Shown here: positions 18,990-27,087 of the stretch, piece after piece
Layout of the letters: the number at the start of each line of letters is the position of its first letter
Position numbering within the stretch: position 1 is the first letter of the stretch
Assembly: GCA_016215645.1 (NCBI GenBank)
Contig: JACRIX010000052.1
Location: forward strand, 38,181 to 102,180
Length of the DNA: 64,000 nt
Direction of reading: 5' to 3'
DNA from: Rhodocyclales bacterium
Lineage (GTDB): Bacteria; Pseudomonadota; Gammaproteobacteria; Burkholderiales; Rhodocyclaceae
Notes under the pieces: model-generated
The model's input: the letters and a program-made list of their open reading frames with translations, nothing else
Databases searched by the model: none
What the model was told of the DNA's origin: nothing
Translations under genes and position numbers: made by a program

Positions 18990-20543
18990 TCAGAACAGCC
19001 GCGGGCCCGGCGTGCCGGCCGGCTTGGCCCCCGCGGAAGCGGTGGTTTGCTGGCCGACGATGACGTCGCTGCCTTCCTTGATGTCGCCGGATACGATTTC
19101 GGTCATGCTGCCGTCGGTGAGCCCGAGGCGGACGCTGACGGACTTGGGTGCGCCATCTTCGCCGGGAATCCAGATGCGGCCGCTGCCGCCACCGCCACCG
19201 GCACGCGCCGCCTGGGCTTCGGCGGCCATTTCTTCATAGCGCTTCTTTTGCTCGGGCGTGAGCAGGACCGAAACCTTCTCGCGGATTTCGGCACGGTTGC
19301 GTTCGAAGGCCTTGTTCTTCTCGGCTTCCGGCAGGTCACGCGCGGCGCGAAACTTGTCGCGCATGGCGTCGAATACCGCATCGACCTTGGCCTGCTGGTC
19401 GGCGTCGAGCCTGAGGTCGGCGACCAGGCGATCGCGGATGGCGCTGAGGCCGCCACCACCGGGTGCTCCAGGGCCCGCTGACCCAGGAGTCGGCGCTGGC
19501 AACACGGCGGCAACGGGCTTCTTTTCCTCGCCGCTGCCCGGGGGACGAAAGCGCAGCGCGGCGTTCGGCACCTTCAGTGCCTTGTCCTTCTGTGCCGTGA
19601 TGATGCGCACGTTGGCGGTCATCCCGGGCAGCAGGGTGAGGTCGGGATTGGCCGCCGACACCACTACGGTATAGGTTACGACATTGGACACCACGGTGGC
19701 CGCCTTGCGTACTTGCCTGACCTCGCCGCTGAAGGCCCGCCCGGCAAACGCATCCACCGTAAACGTGGCTTTTTGTCCGGTCTGGATGCGGCCGACATCG
19801 GCTTCGTCGATCGAGGTCTCGACCTGCATGTCGGTGAGGTTGCGGGCGATGACGAACAATTCGGGTGCCTGCAGGCTGGCGGCGACGGTCTGCCCGGGTT
19901 CGATGCTGCGCTTGACGACGACGCCATCCACCGGCGCCTTGATCGCGGTACGTTCGAGGTCAATGCGTGCCTGCGAGAGCTGGGCCTGGCGCTGGCGCAC
20001 CTGGGCCTCGCCGTTCTTCGCCTGCGACTCGGCCACCTGCAGGCCGGCGCGCCCGGCATCGAGCACGCTCTGCGCCTTGTCGCGTTCCGCGGACGAGAGG
20101 AAGTTTTTTTCCACCAGCAGCTTCTTGCGTTCGAAATCGCGCTGGAATTCCGCGAGATTGGCCTTGGCGCGCAGCACTTCCGCCTGTTGCACGCCCACCG
20201 CGGCGCGGGCGGCTTCAAGGTCGGCCTCTGCCTGATGCACGCGATACTGGAAGGTTTCCGGATCGATGCGGGCGATGAGCTGGTTTTCCTTCACCGGCGA
20301 ATTGAAGTCGACCAGGATCTCCTTGATCTGGCCCGAGACCTGTGAGCCGACCTGGACCGAGACTACCGGGTTCAGCGTGCCCGTGGCGGAAACCACGGCG
20401 GTGAGTGGTCCGGATTCGGCCTTGGCCAGCTTGTACTTCGGGGCGTTGCCGCCATTACCGTTGGCGCGCCAGACAGCATATCCGCCGCCGCCGAAAAGGA
20501 TCAGGACCAGTGCGGCAAGGCCAAGTCGGGATGGAGTCTTCAT
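18990..20543 (-). CDS. MacA-like periplasmic adaptor with an inserted Spy-like helical segment
   Basis: 517 residues, over 100 longer than usual MacA/HlyD adaptors. Residues 6-26 anchor the protein; GSQVSGQIKEILVDFNSPV starts the lipoyl half, 100-200 is the coiled-coil hairpin, 200-300 the beta-barrel, and VPNAALRFRPP (325-335) begins the membrane-proximal domain. That domain is interrupted at about 336-455 by a Pro/Gly linker and a charged helical stretch (LRLDADQQAKV at 377-387, LTPEQKKRY at 428-436), then resumes with GRIWIP. LTxxQ motifs mark Spy/CpxP-type periplasmic chaperones. First gene of the efflux operon. The insert may sense or hold unfolded cargo; that is inference. Confidence 0.88.
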   Translation of the reverse strand: MKTPSRLGLAALVLILFGGGGYAVWRANGNGGNAPKYKLAKAESGPLTAVVSATGTLNPVVSVQVGSQVSGQIKEILVDFNSPVKENQLIARIDPETFQYRVHQAEADLEAARAAVGVQQAEVLRAKANLAEFQRDFERKKLLVEKNFLSSAERDKAQSVLDAGRAGLQVAESQAKNGEAQVRQRQAQLSQARIDLERTAIKAPVDGVVVKRSIEPGQTVAASLQAPELFVIARNLTDMQVETSIDEADVGRIQTGQKATFTVDAFAGRAFSGEVRQVRKAATVVSNVVTYTVVVSAANPDLTLLPGMTANVRIITAQKDKALKVPNAALRFRPPGSGEEKKPVAAVLPAPTPGSAGPGAPGGGGLSAIRDRLVADLRLDADQQAKVDAVFDAMRDKFRAARDLPEAEKNKAFERNRAEIREKVSVLLTPEQKKRYEEMAAEAQAARAGGGGGSGRIWIPGEDGAPKSVSVRLGLTDGSMTEIVSGDIKEGSDVIVGQQTTASAGAKPAGTPGPRLF

Positions 20544-20589
20544 GTCGCCGATTCTAGACGATCACCGTTGCCCGCCTTGTAACGGGGTG

Positions 20590-22332
20590 TTACGCGATAC
20601 CGGCGTTGCCCTTCAGGCCGACCAGTTTTGGCTGATTGAGCTTGCGCGGGGCGATCGTCTTCTTGTCGCGCAAGTAGCGCGCCACCACATCCCAGACCGG
20701 TTCGCCCCTGGCGCCCTCGGCTACCGGCGCCCAGCCGGCCACCTTGTAGGTCTTGTTCGCCTCGATCGGCGTCCCCCCGTGTTTGCCACCGAGGCGCATG
20801 TCCTGGATCCGGTTGCCGATCTTCGCATTCGGGTCGCAGGTGTAGTCGAGGCCGCCGACGCGCACCATGTCGCCGCCCTGCTGGTAGTAGGGATCGGGAT
20901 TGAACAGGTTGTCGCCGACGTCTTCAAGGATGGTCTTGATTTGCTCGCCCTTCATCTCGGTCAGCGTCGCCTGCGGATAGGTGATCGCGGTCTGGTCCAT
21001 CAGGTGCTCGAACGTGATCGCCTGTCCCGGAAGGATGGTGGTGCCCCAGCGGAAGCCGGGCGAGAATCCGATCTCGGCGCCCTGGACTTCCATGATGGCA
21101 TCGAGGATCAGTTGATCCCAGCTGCCGTTGAAGTTGCCGCGACGGTAGAGCAGGCCTTCGGAGACGGCGAGTTTTTCCTCCAGCTTCGCCTGGTGCGGGG
21201 CGCGGACCTTGTCGATCAGCGCCGCCATCTCGGCATCGGCCGGCAGCAGCCTGGAGAATATCGGCAGCAGCTTGTAGCGGAAGTCGCTGATGCGGCCACC
21301 CTTGACGTCGAAATCGAGCACACCGAGGAACTTGCCGTTGGATCCGGCATTGGTGACCAGAGTCTTGCCGTTGGCATTGGTGACCACCACCGGCTGCGGC
21401 ACGCCGTCGTGGGTGTGGCCGCCTAGTATTGCGTCGATGCCGGTGACGCGCGAGGCCATCTTGAGGTCGACGTCCATGCCGTTGTGCGAGAGCACGACCA
21501 CGACCTGGGCGCCCTTGCTGCGCACCTCGTCGACCATTTTCTGCATGTTGTCGTCCTGGATGCCGAAGGTCCATTCCGGGATCATCCAGCGCGGGTTGGC
21601 GATCGGCGTGTAGGGGAAGGCCTGGCCAATTACCGCCACCTTGACGCCGTTCATTTCGCGCAGCGTGTAGGGCTCGAAGACCTTGTCGCCGAAGTCGCTG
21701 GTCTTGATGTTCTGGGCGATGAAGTTGATCTTCGCCCCGCTCTTGCCACCAAAATCCTTCTCGATGATTTCCATCACGCGCTTGTCGCCCAGCGTGAATT
21801 CCCAGTGGCCGGCCATGATGTCGACACCCAGCAGCTTGCAGGCATCGACCATGTCCTGACCCTTGGTCCACAGTGCGGTTGCCGAGCCCTGCCAGGTATC
21901 CCCGCCGTCGAGCAACAGCGCGTTGGGGCGGCTGGCACGCAGGCGCTTTACCAGTGTTGCCAGGTGGGCAAAGCCGCCCACCTTGCCGTAGGTCCTGGCG
22001 GCCTTTTCGAAATTCAGGAAGCTGAAGGCGTGCGCTTCGATGCCGCCCGGCTTGATGCCGAAGGCCTTGAGCAGTCGCTCGCCGACCAGATGCGGTGCGC
22101 GGCCGGCAGCACCGCCGATGCCGAGGTTGACGCTGGGCTCGCGGAAATACACGGGTTGCAACTGCGCGTGGCAGTCGGTGAAGTGCAGCAGGTGCACATT
22201 GCCGAAACGCGGCAGTTCGTAAAAGCTGTCGCCCTTGCCGGCGCCCCAGGCCTGCCGTGAATCGAGGGCGAAGCCGGCGGCAGAGGCGGCGGCGAGGATT
22301 TGGAGGAATTCGCGGCGGTTCATCGATGACAT
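20590..22332 (-). CDS. soxB: SoxB, thiosulfohydrolase of the Sox system
   Basis: 580 residues from ATG 22332, chosen because GGAG lies six bases upstream; an ATG four codons earlier is possible. The N-terminus carries a twin-arginine signal (MNRREFLQILAAASAAGF), so the folded enzyme is exported by Tat. The dimanganese metallophosphatase motifs are present: DCHAQ at 53-57, LLDGGDTWQGS, GHWEF, SHNGMD and GGHTHDG. SoxB cleaves the terminal sulfonate of SoxY-bound S-sulfocysteine as sulfate. It is last in the soxYZAXB order and is separated from soxX by a hairpin with a T-run. Confidence 0.96.
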   Translation of the reverse strand: MSSMNRREFLQILAAASAAGFALDSRQAWGAGKGDSFYELPRFGNVHLLHFTDCHAQLQPVYFREPSVNLGIGGAAGRAPHLVGERLLKAFGIKPGGIEAHAFSFLNFEKAARTYGKVGGFAHLATLVKRLRASRPNALLLDGGDTWQGSATALWTKGQDMVDACKLLGVDIMAGHWEFTLGDKRVMEIIEKDFGGKSGAKINFIAQNIKTSDFGDKVFEPYTLREMNGVKVAVIGQAFPYTPIANPRWMIPEWTFGIQDDNMQKMVDEVRSKGAQVVVVLSHNGMDVDLKMASRVTGIDAILGGHTHDGVPQPVVVTNANGKTLVTNAGSNGKFLGVLDFDVKGGRISDFRYKLLPIFSRLLPADAEMAALIDKVRAPHQAKLEEKLAVSEGLLYRRGNFNGSWDQLILDAIMEVQGAEIGFSPGFRWGTTILPGQAITFEHLMDQTAITYPQATLTEMKGEQIKTILEDVGDNLFNPDPYYQQGGDMVRVGGLDYTCDPNAKIGNRIQDMRLGGKHGGTPIEANKTYKVAGWAPVAEGARGEPVWDVVARYLRDKKTIAPRKLNQPKLVGLKGNAGIA

Positions 22333-22342
22333 GGGCAACTCC

Positions 22343-22377
22343 AAAAAAAACGGGCCTGGCCATTCGACCAGGCCCGT
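22343..22377 (-). terminator. Hairpin plus T-run between soxX and soxB
   Basis: ACGGGCCTGG (22350-22359) pairs perfectly with CCAGGCCCGT (22368-22377) around an 8-base loop, and on the minus strand the stem is followed by eight T residues (22350-22343). It lies 14 bases after the soxX stop, and the T-run directly adjoins the GGAG of soxB. It has all marks of an intrinsic terminator, so soxB is probably expressed at a lower level, by read-through, or from its own signals. Confidence 0.8.
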
Positions 22378-22390
22378 CGCACGTACAGGC

Positions 22391-23020
22391 TTACTTGTTG
22401 ACCGGTGAGGCGGGATCGAGCAGCAGGGCGACCAGGTCCTTGATCTGCTTTTCGTTCAAGGCACCTGCATGGCCAAAGCGCGGCATCTCCGAGCAGAGGT
22501 TGAAGGCCTTGGCGTTGTAGATTTTGGAATAGGTGTACTTCTGCATCTCCGGCGTATTGCCGCGCGTCTTGCCGTAGCCGAGCAGGCTGGGGCCGACGGT
22601 TCCAAACGAGGACTCCTGCGGCCCGATCTGGTGGCAGTTGTAGCAGTTGCCGCCAGCGGGTTGATCCGCCTTGTCCGACCAGGTGAAGCCGCGGCCACTC
22701 TGGGCCAGCTTCTCGCCTTCCTTCCAGTCACCGAGGTACTTGTCATCGGCCGGCAACTTGATAGTCGAAAGCTGCGCACCGGTAAGCTTGATCACCAGGT
22801 CGGCGGGTGGTGTATTGGCGTGGGCATTGCACGCCTGCTGAACGTCATCGGCGGTCAGGCGTTCGAACTTGGCCTGGCCCTTGGCCTGGAAGTCGCGCTT
22901 GATGGTGTCGAGTGCCAGTTGCCGATATTCGGCTTCGCTGCGGCTGGGACCACCGGCGCAGCCGGCAAGGAGGGCGACCGCACCGGCAACGCCGGAAATC
23001 ATGGCTAGTGTCTTCATCAT
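22391..23020 (-). CDS. soxX: SoxX, c-type cytochrome subunit of SoxAX
   Basis: 209 residues; ATG 23020 (GGAG four bases upstream) or the next ATG at 23017 may start it. A single haem site CYNCH is at 126-130 and the likely axial methionine is M179 in CSEMPRFGH. The N-terminus ends in LLAGC (C21), a lipobox, so this SoxX may be a lipoprotein anchored to a membrane; many SoxX proteins are simply secreted. It is longer than short SoxX forms because of the extra segment at about 25-110. SoxAX couples thiosulfate to the cysteine of SoxY. It follows soxA by seven bases. Confidence 0.93.
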   Translation of the reverse strand: MMKTLAMISGVAGAVALLAGCAGGPSRSEAEYRQLALDTIKRDFQAKGQAKFERLTADDVQQACNAHANTPPADLVIKLTGAQLSTIKLPADDKYLGDWKEGEKLAQSGRGFTWSDKADQPAGGNCYNCHQIGPQESSFGTVGPSLLGYGKTRGNTPEMQKYTYSKIYNAKAFNLCSEMPRFGHAGALNEKQIKDLVALLLDPASPVNK

Positions 23021-23027
23021 GGTCTCC

Positions 23028-23843
23028 TTAACGCTTGATGCCCGGGCCCTTGTACATCTGCCCGTTTGAGTTGCCGGCCATATAGGTCAGCAGATTGGTG
23101 ACGGCCTGCGAGGCGTACTTCGGTTCCGGGAACCGCTGCTGGCGGAAGCAGTCGTTCATGCGCCACTGCGAGGTCAGCATCACGCCGCCCGTCATGCGAT
23201 AGCCGGGCCAGCCCTGTACGCCACGGATTGCACCTTCCGGCGTAGACAGGTTGGGCAGGTTCTGCATGCGGATGCGCTTGCCGTCGGCACCGTGGCAGGT
23301 ATTGCAGGAGAAATCGTAGGGGCCGGCGCGGTAGGCGGCCATGGCTCTGCCGGTCTCGAAGGCGTCGCGTACCCTTGGATCATGCATAGGCACATCGAAG
23401 GCCATGTTGCGTGAGCCGCTGGCGACATAGGTCACCAGATTGGTGATGTCGGGTGCGTTGTTGTCGTTGGCACCCTGGAAAGGCTTCTTGGCGATGTCCT
23501 CGAACTTGAAGCCCTGCTTTTCGACCATGCACCAGACGATGCGCCGTTCCCCATCCATGACGGCATCGGCATCGGCAAAGTAGCGTGGCATCTTTACCCA
23601 GGCGCCCTCAACCTTGCCGGGGCCCTGACCAAGGTCGCAGCTTTCGGCCAACGAAACCTTGTTCGGTCCACGCTTGGCTTTCCACAGTTCTTCGCCCTTG
23701 GCCTCGAACAGCTCGGCGGGGCTGCTTTCTTCCATTTCAGCACGGAATTTTTCGAACTCCGCGTTGGCATCCTTGGTCTGGGCAGCAACTGGCCCGACCG
23801 TGGCGATCGACAATGCGACCACGAGTGCGATGCGACTCTTCAT
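23028..23843 (-). CDS. soxA: SoxA, catalytic cytochrome c subunit of SoxAX (mono-haem type)
   Basis: 271 residues from ATG 23843, with GGAGGAGA just upstream; the longer frame to 23942 is rejected because it runs into soxZ. Residues 1-21 are a Sec signal ending VAAQ. One haem site, CNTCH, lies at 180-184, and the persulfide-ligating cysteine is C232 in NDCFRQQR. The N-terminal domain has lone cysteines C69 and C105 instead of a second CxxCH, as in mono-haem SoxA proteins. The enzyme oxidatively joins thiosulfate to SoxY. It lies between soxZ and soxX in the operon. Confidence 0.95.
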   Translation of the reverse strand: MKSRIALVVALSIATVGPVAAQTKDANAEFEKFRAEMEESSPAELFEAKGEELWKAKRGPNKVSLAESCDLGQGPGKVEGAWVKMPRYFADADAVMDGERRIVWCMVEKQGFKFEDIAKKPFQGANDNNAPDITNLVTYVASGSRNMAFDVPMHDPRVRDAFETGRAMAAYRAGPYDFSCNTCHGADGKRIRMQNLPNLSTPEGAIRGVQGWPGYRMTGGVMLTSQWRMNDCFRQQRFPEPKYASQAVTNLLTYMAGNSNGQMYKGPGIKR

Positions 23844-23907
23844 TTTCTCTCCTCCAGGGTATGTGCCGCCGGTCTTTTGCCGGCTCTGGCGATCTACTGC
23901 GATTGCA

Positions 23908-24219
23908 TCATGCCACGGTAGCTTCATCGGTGCGCTTGTCACCCTTGTTGTCCACCCAATTGACGATGACTTTGTCGCCGGCTTTCGCGCCCTTCATCTT
24001 GAAGCCGAAGACGGGATTGCGGGAAATCGCGGTGCCGGTCTGGCCATCGACGACGCGCTTGCCGCCAACGTCGATGGTAATGGTCTGGATGAAATGGGCG
24101 GGGACGGTATTGCCAGCGGCGTCCTTGCGCTGGCCGGTTTCCATCGCGTGGCCCATCAGGATGCGGATTTCCGCTACGTCGCCTTTCATCTGGGCGCGAA
24201 TCTTCATCGGATCTGCCAT
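23908..24219 (-). CDS. soxZ: SoxZ, carrier-complex subunit
   Basis: 103 residues, the normal length. The immunoglobulin-like fold sequence is typical: MKIRAQMKGDVAEIRILMGH at the start, then HFIQTITIDVGGKRV and a C-terminal VNWVDNKGDKRTDEATV. SoxZ has no signal peptide and is co-exported with SoxY by Tat. AAGGAAG lies before the start. It follows soxY by 27 bases and precedes soxA by 64. Confidence 0.96.
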   Translation of the reverse strand: MADPMKIRAQMKGDVAEIRILMGHAMETGQRKDAAGNTVPAHFIQTITIDVGGKRVVDGQTGTAISRNPVFGFKMKGAKAGDKVIVNWVDNKGDKRTDEATVA

Positions 24220-24246
24220 GGTTCTTCCTTTGCTATGTGTTGTGGG

Positions 24247-24717
24247 TCAGCCGCCGCAGCCGCCGACGGTTACCTTGACTTCCTTCTGGGCGACATAGAA
24301 TTTGTCTCCCGCCTTGGCGACGGCCTTGACCAGCGAGGTCTGACCCATTTTGATGCGTGCGGATACGTCGGGCAGGGCGCCATTGGCGAAGCTGAACATG
24401 GCGCTCAGGGCGGTGGGATTTTTGTCGACCAGGATGGCAATGGAACTGGTGTTCGGAATGTTGCTGGTGACATCGACCGGGACTACGGCGCCATTTTCGG
24501 CGATGTCCGGCACCTTGAGGATCAGGTCCTTGCTTTCCGCGGCCGTACCGGCACCGAGCCCTTTGAGGGCGGTGGACGTATCCTTGGCGTCGAATGCGGC
24601 CTTGTTCCAGTCAGCGGCCAGCACCAGTGTCGGGCGCAGGGCGCCGGCGGCAATCAAGCCTGCCAGCACGCCACTGGCGGTTGCGCCCCTGAGTACCGTT
24701 CTGCGGGTGGTGTTCAT
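24247..24717 (-). CDS. soxY: SoxY, sulfur-carrier protein
   Basis: 156 residues from ATG 24717; AAAGGAGGAG lies upstream. The Tat signal reads MNTTRRTVLRGATASG, with cleavage likely after VLAA. The C-terminus is GGCGG, with C154 as the swinging cysteine that carries the sulfur intermediate. First gene of the soxYZAX unit. The sulfur dehydrogenase genes soxCD are not in this window, so thiosulfate sulfane sulfur might be stored or passed to another pathway if they are absent from the genome. Confidence 0.96.
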   Translation of the reverse strand: MNTTRRTVLRGATASGVLAGLIAAGALRPTLVLAADWNKAAFDAKDTSTALKGLGAGTAAESKDLILKVPDIAENGAVVPVDVTSNIPNTSSIAILVDKNPTALSAMFSFANGALPDVSARIKMGQTSLVKAVAKAGDKFYVAQKEVKVTVGGCGG

Positions 24718-24863
24718 GAAATGGTCTCCTCCTTTGTGCATAAGAAAGCCGGAAGGTATCGCAATACCCGCCAGCAAACGCGCATTGTTCCGCGCTTGAT
24801 TGAAGTTTGCAAATCATACGGGGTGATGGGGGAATCAGGCGACCTGATTCGGGTCGCGCAGGG

Positions 24864-26759
24864 TCAGAGCTCGACCTGGGTTCCCAGCTCGACGACGCGG
24901 TTGGTCGGCAGTTTGAAGTAGTCCGTGGCCGTATCCGCGTTGCGGAACATCCACATGAACAGGACCTGTCGCCACAGCGTCATGGCGGGTACGCGGTTGG
25001 GAACGATGGTTTCGCGGCCGAGGAAGAAGGAGGTTTCCATCATCTCCACCGGCGCCATCCCCATGTAGCCGCACATTTCCAGGGCCACCGGGATGTTTGG
25101 ATCGTCCTTGAAGCCGTAGTTGAGCATGACGCGGAAAAAGCCGTCCGACAAGGGTTCCACCATCATGCGCTCATTTTCCGCAACGTGCGGGATGTCCTGG
25201 ATATTGACGTTGAGGAGGATCACCCGCTCGTGCAGCACCTTGTTGTGCAGCAGGTTGTGCAACATGGCGCGGGGCACGCCGTCCGGACGCGTGGTCATGA
25301 AAATGCCGGTGCCGGGAACGCGATGCGGCCCGCCGTACTTCATGCTGGAAATGAAGGCATCGAGCGGCATCGAGTCCTGCTGCAGCTTTTCGTAGAGCAG
25401 GCTGCGCCCGCGCTTCCAGGTGGCCAGCAGGGTAAACACGGCGAGGCCGAGCACCAAGGGGAACCAGCCACCGTCGAGTACCTTCACCAGATTGGCGGAG
25501 AAGAAGGCGAAATCGACAACAAAGAACAGGGCCAGGAAAATGCCGGCCTGGAGCCAGCTCCAGTTCCACAGGGCGCGGACCACGACAAAGGCGAGCAGGG
25601 TGTCGATCATCATCGTCAGCGTGACGGCGATGCCGTAGGCCGAAGCAAGGTTGGACGATGACTTGAAGCCCAGCACCAGGATGATGACCGCCAGCAACAA
25701 CAGCCAGTTGACGTTGGGGATGTAGATCTGCCCTTTTTCGCGTTCCGAGGTGAATTTGACCTGGATGCGCGGGCAATAACCGAGCTGCATGGCCTGGCTG
25801 GTCAGCGAAAACGCCCCGGAAATCACGGCTTGTGAGGCAATCACCGTGGCAGCGGTGGCCAAGGCGACCATGGGGTAAAGCAACAGTTCGGGCACCAGCA
25901 TGAAGAAGGGATTCTTCACGGCGGCAGGATTGTCCAGGATCAGCGCACCCTGGCCGAGATAGTTCAGATAGAGGCAGGGGAAGACATAGACCAGCCAGGC
26001 CCATTTGATCGGGCGGCGGCCAAAGTGCCCCATGTCGGCATACAGCGCTTCGCCGCCGGTGATGGCCAGTACCACGGCGCCGAGCGCGAGATAGGCGTGA
26101 CCGCGATTTTCGAGGAAGAAGTGCAGCGCGTACCAGGGATTGATCGCGGCGATGATATCGGGATGGCGCAGTATGTTCCATACGCCCAGAGCGCCGAGGG
26201 TGCCGAACCAGAACATCATGACAGGGCCGAACAGGGCGCCGACGCTGGCCGTGCCACGCGGTTGGAAGAGGAACAGCCCGCAAAGGATGACAATGGTGAT
26301 GGGTACGACATAGGGCTTGAACATCGGGGTCGCGATTTCCAGGCCTTCGACCGCCGACAGAACCGACATCGCTGGCGTAATCACGGCGTCGCCATAGAAC
26401 AGTCCGGCGCCAAAGATGCCAAGTATCGACATCAGCCACATCAGTCCCGGTCCGGCGCCGCGCGTGCGCAGGGCCAGCGAGGTCAGGGCCATGATGCCGC
26501 CTTCGCCCCGGTTGTCGGCGCGGGTGATGAACAGCACGTATTTCAGCGAGACGGTGATCGTCAGCGCCCAGAAAATCAGCGAGAGGATGCCGAGCAGGTT
26601 GTCGGGAGTCACGGCGACCGCGTGTGGGCCGTTGAACACCTCTTTCATGGTGTACAACGGACTGGTCCCGATGTCGCCATAGACCACCCCCATGGCCGCA
26701 ACGGAAAGCGCGACGAGCCGTGGCTGCGATCCGGCAGGTGAATTGTTGCTGTGCAGCAT
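24864..26759 (-). CDS. kup: Low-affinity potassium transporter Kup
   Basis: 631 residues from ATG 26759, close to E. coli Kup (622). The open frame continues upstream across the divergent tRNA gene and is rejected there. The N-terminal signature GVVYGDIGTSPLYTMKEVF is diagnostic, about twelve membrane segments follow to residue 460, and the hydrophilic C-terminal domain ends in ELGTQVEL. The protein is a proton/potassium symporter of the inner membrane. It is a single gene located upstream of the sox cluster; the 146 bases between them should hold the sox promoter. Confidence 0.96.
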   Translation of the reverse strand: MLHSNNSPAGSQPRLVALSVAAMGVVYGDIGTSPLYTMKEVFNGPHAVAVTPDNLLGILSLIFWALTITVSLKYVLFITRADNRGEGGIMALTSLALRTRGAGPGLMWLMSILGIFGAGLFYGDAVITPAMSVLSAVEGLEIATPMFKPYVVPITIVILCGLFLFQPRGTASVGALFGPVMMFWFGTLGALGVWNILRHPDIIAAINPWYALHFFLENRGHAYLALGAVVLAITGGEALYADMGHFGRRPIKWAWLVYVFPCLYLNYLGQGALILDNPAAVKNPFFMLVPELLLYPMVALATAATVIASQAVISGAFSLTSQAMQLGYCPRIQVKFTSEREKGQIYIPNVNWLLLLAVIILVLGFKSSSNLASAYGIAVTLTMMIDTLLAFVVVRALWNWSWLQAGIFLALFFVVDFAFFSANLVKVLDGGWFPLVLGLAVFTLLATWKRGRSLLYEKLQQDSMPLDAFISSMKYGGPHRVPGTGIFMTTRPDGVPRAMLHNLLHNKVLHERVILLNVNIQDIPHVAENERMMVEPLSDGFFRVMLNYGFKDDPNIPVALEMCGYMGMAPVEMMETSFFLGRETIVPNRVPAMTLWRQVLFMWMFRNADTATDYFKLPTNRVVELGTQVEL

Positions 26760-26826
26760 CTGGCGATTATAGGCGCAAAGCTCAACCAGTCCACCCGGCC
26801 GGGAATGGCTGCCCGGCAGGTGAGCA

Positions 26827-26855
26827 TTGTCGGAAGGGCAGGATTGTCGGATAAT
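26827..26855 (+). promoter_or_regulatory. Promoter of tRNA-Leu
   Basis: TTGTCG (26827-26832) and GATAAT (26850-26855) are separated by exactly 17 bases and lie 43 bases before the tRNA. The boxes match the sigma-70 consensus at 4 of 6 and 5 of 6 positions. Confidence 0.6.
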
Positions 26856-26898
26856 GCGCGCCGCACGCAAGCGGCATCCCTGTGTGTTGGCATCCCGT

Positions 26899-26983
26899 GC
26901 CGGGGTGACGGAATCGGTAGACGTAGCGGTCTCAAACACCGCCGCCGCAAGGCATGGGGATTCGACTTCCCCCCCCGGCACCA
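26899..26983 (+). tRNA. tRNA-Leu (anticodon CAA)
   Basis: The 85-base cloverleaf folds by hand. The acceptor GCCGGGG pairs with CCCCGGC, followed by A and an encoded CCA. The anticodon stem GCGGT/ACCGC encloses CTCAAAC, giving anticodon CAA (codon UUG). The extra arm is long as in class II tRNAs, and the T arm is GGGGA/TCCCC with TTCGACT. It lies 104 bases before the Crp/Fnr-type gene and divergent from kup. Confidence 0.97.
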
Positions 26984-27087
26984 AATATCTCGCCAACGCG
27001 ATGTGGATAAGCGGGTATTCTGTCCGCTGGCGGGGTGATTGGCGGAGGGCCGGTCCGAAGCCTTGGAAATTCAGACAGGGGGAATCG

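Noticed and set aside
24806..24813. TTTGCAAA palindrome in the sox upstream region
   Set aside because: Eight bases are too short to call an operator without further copies or a known regulator next to it.
24832..24850. GAATCAGG/CCTGATTC hairpin after kup
   Set aside because: A perfect 8-base stem, but it starts within a few bases of the kup stop region and no T-run follows on the minus strand, so it is not listed as a terminator.
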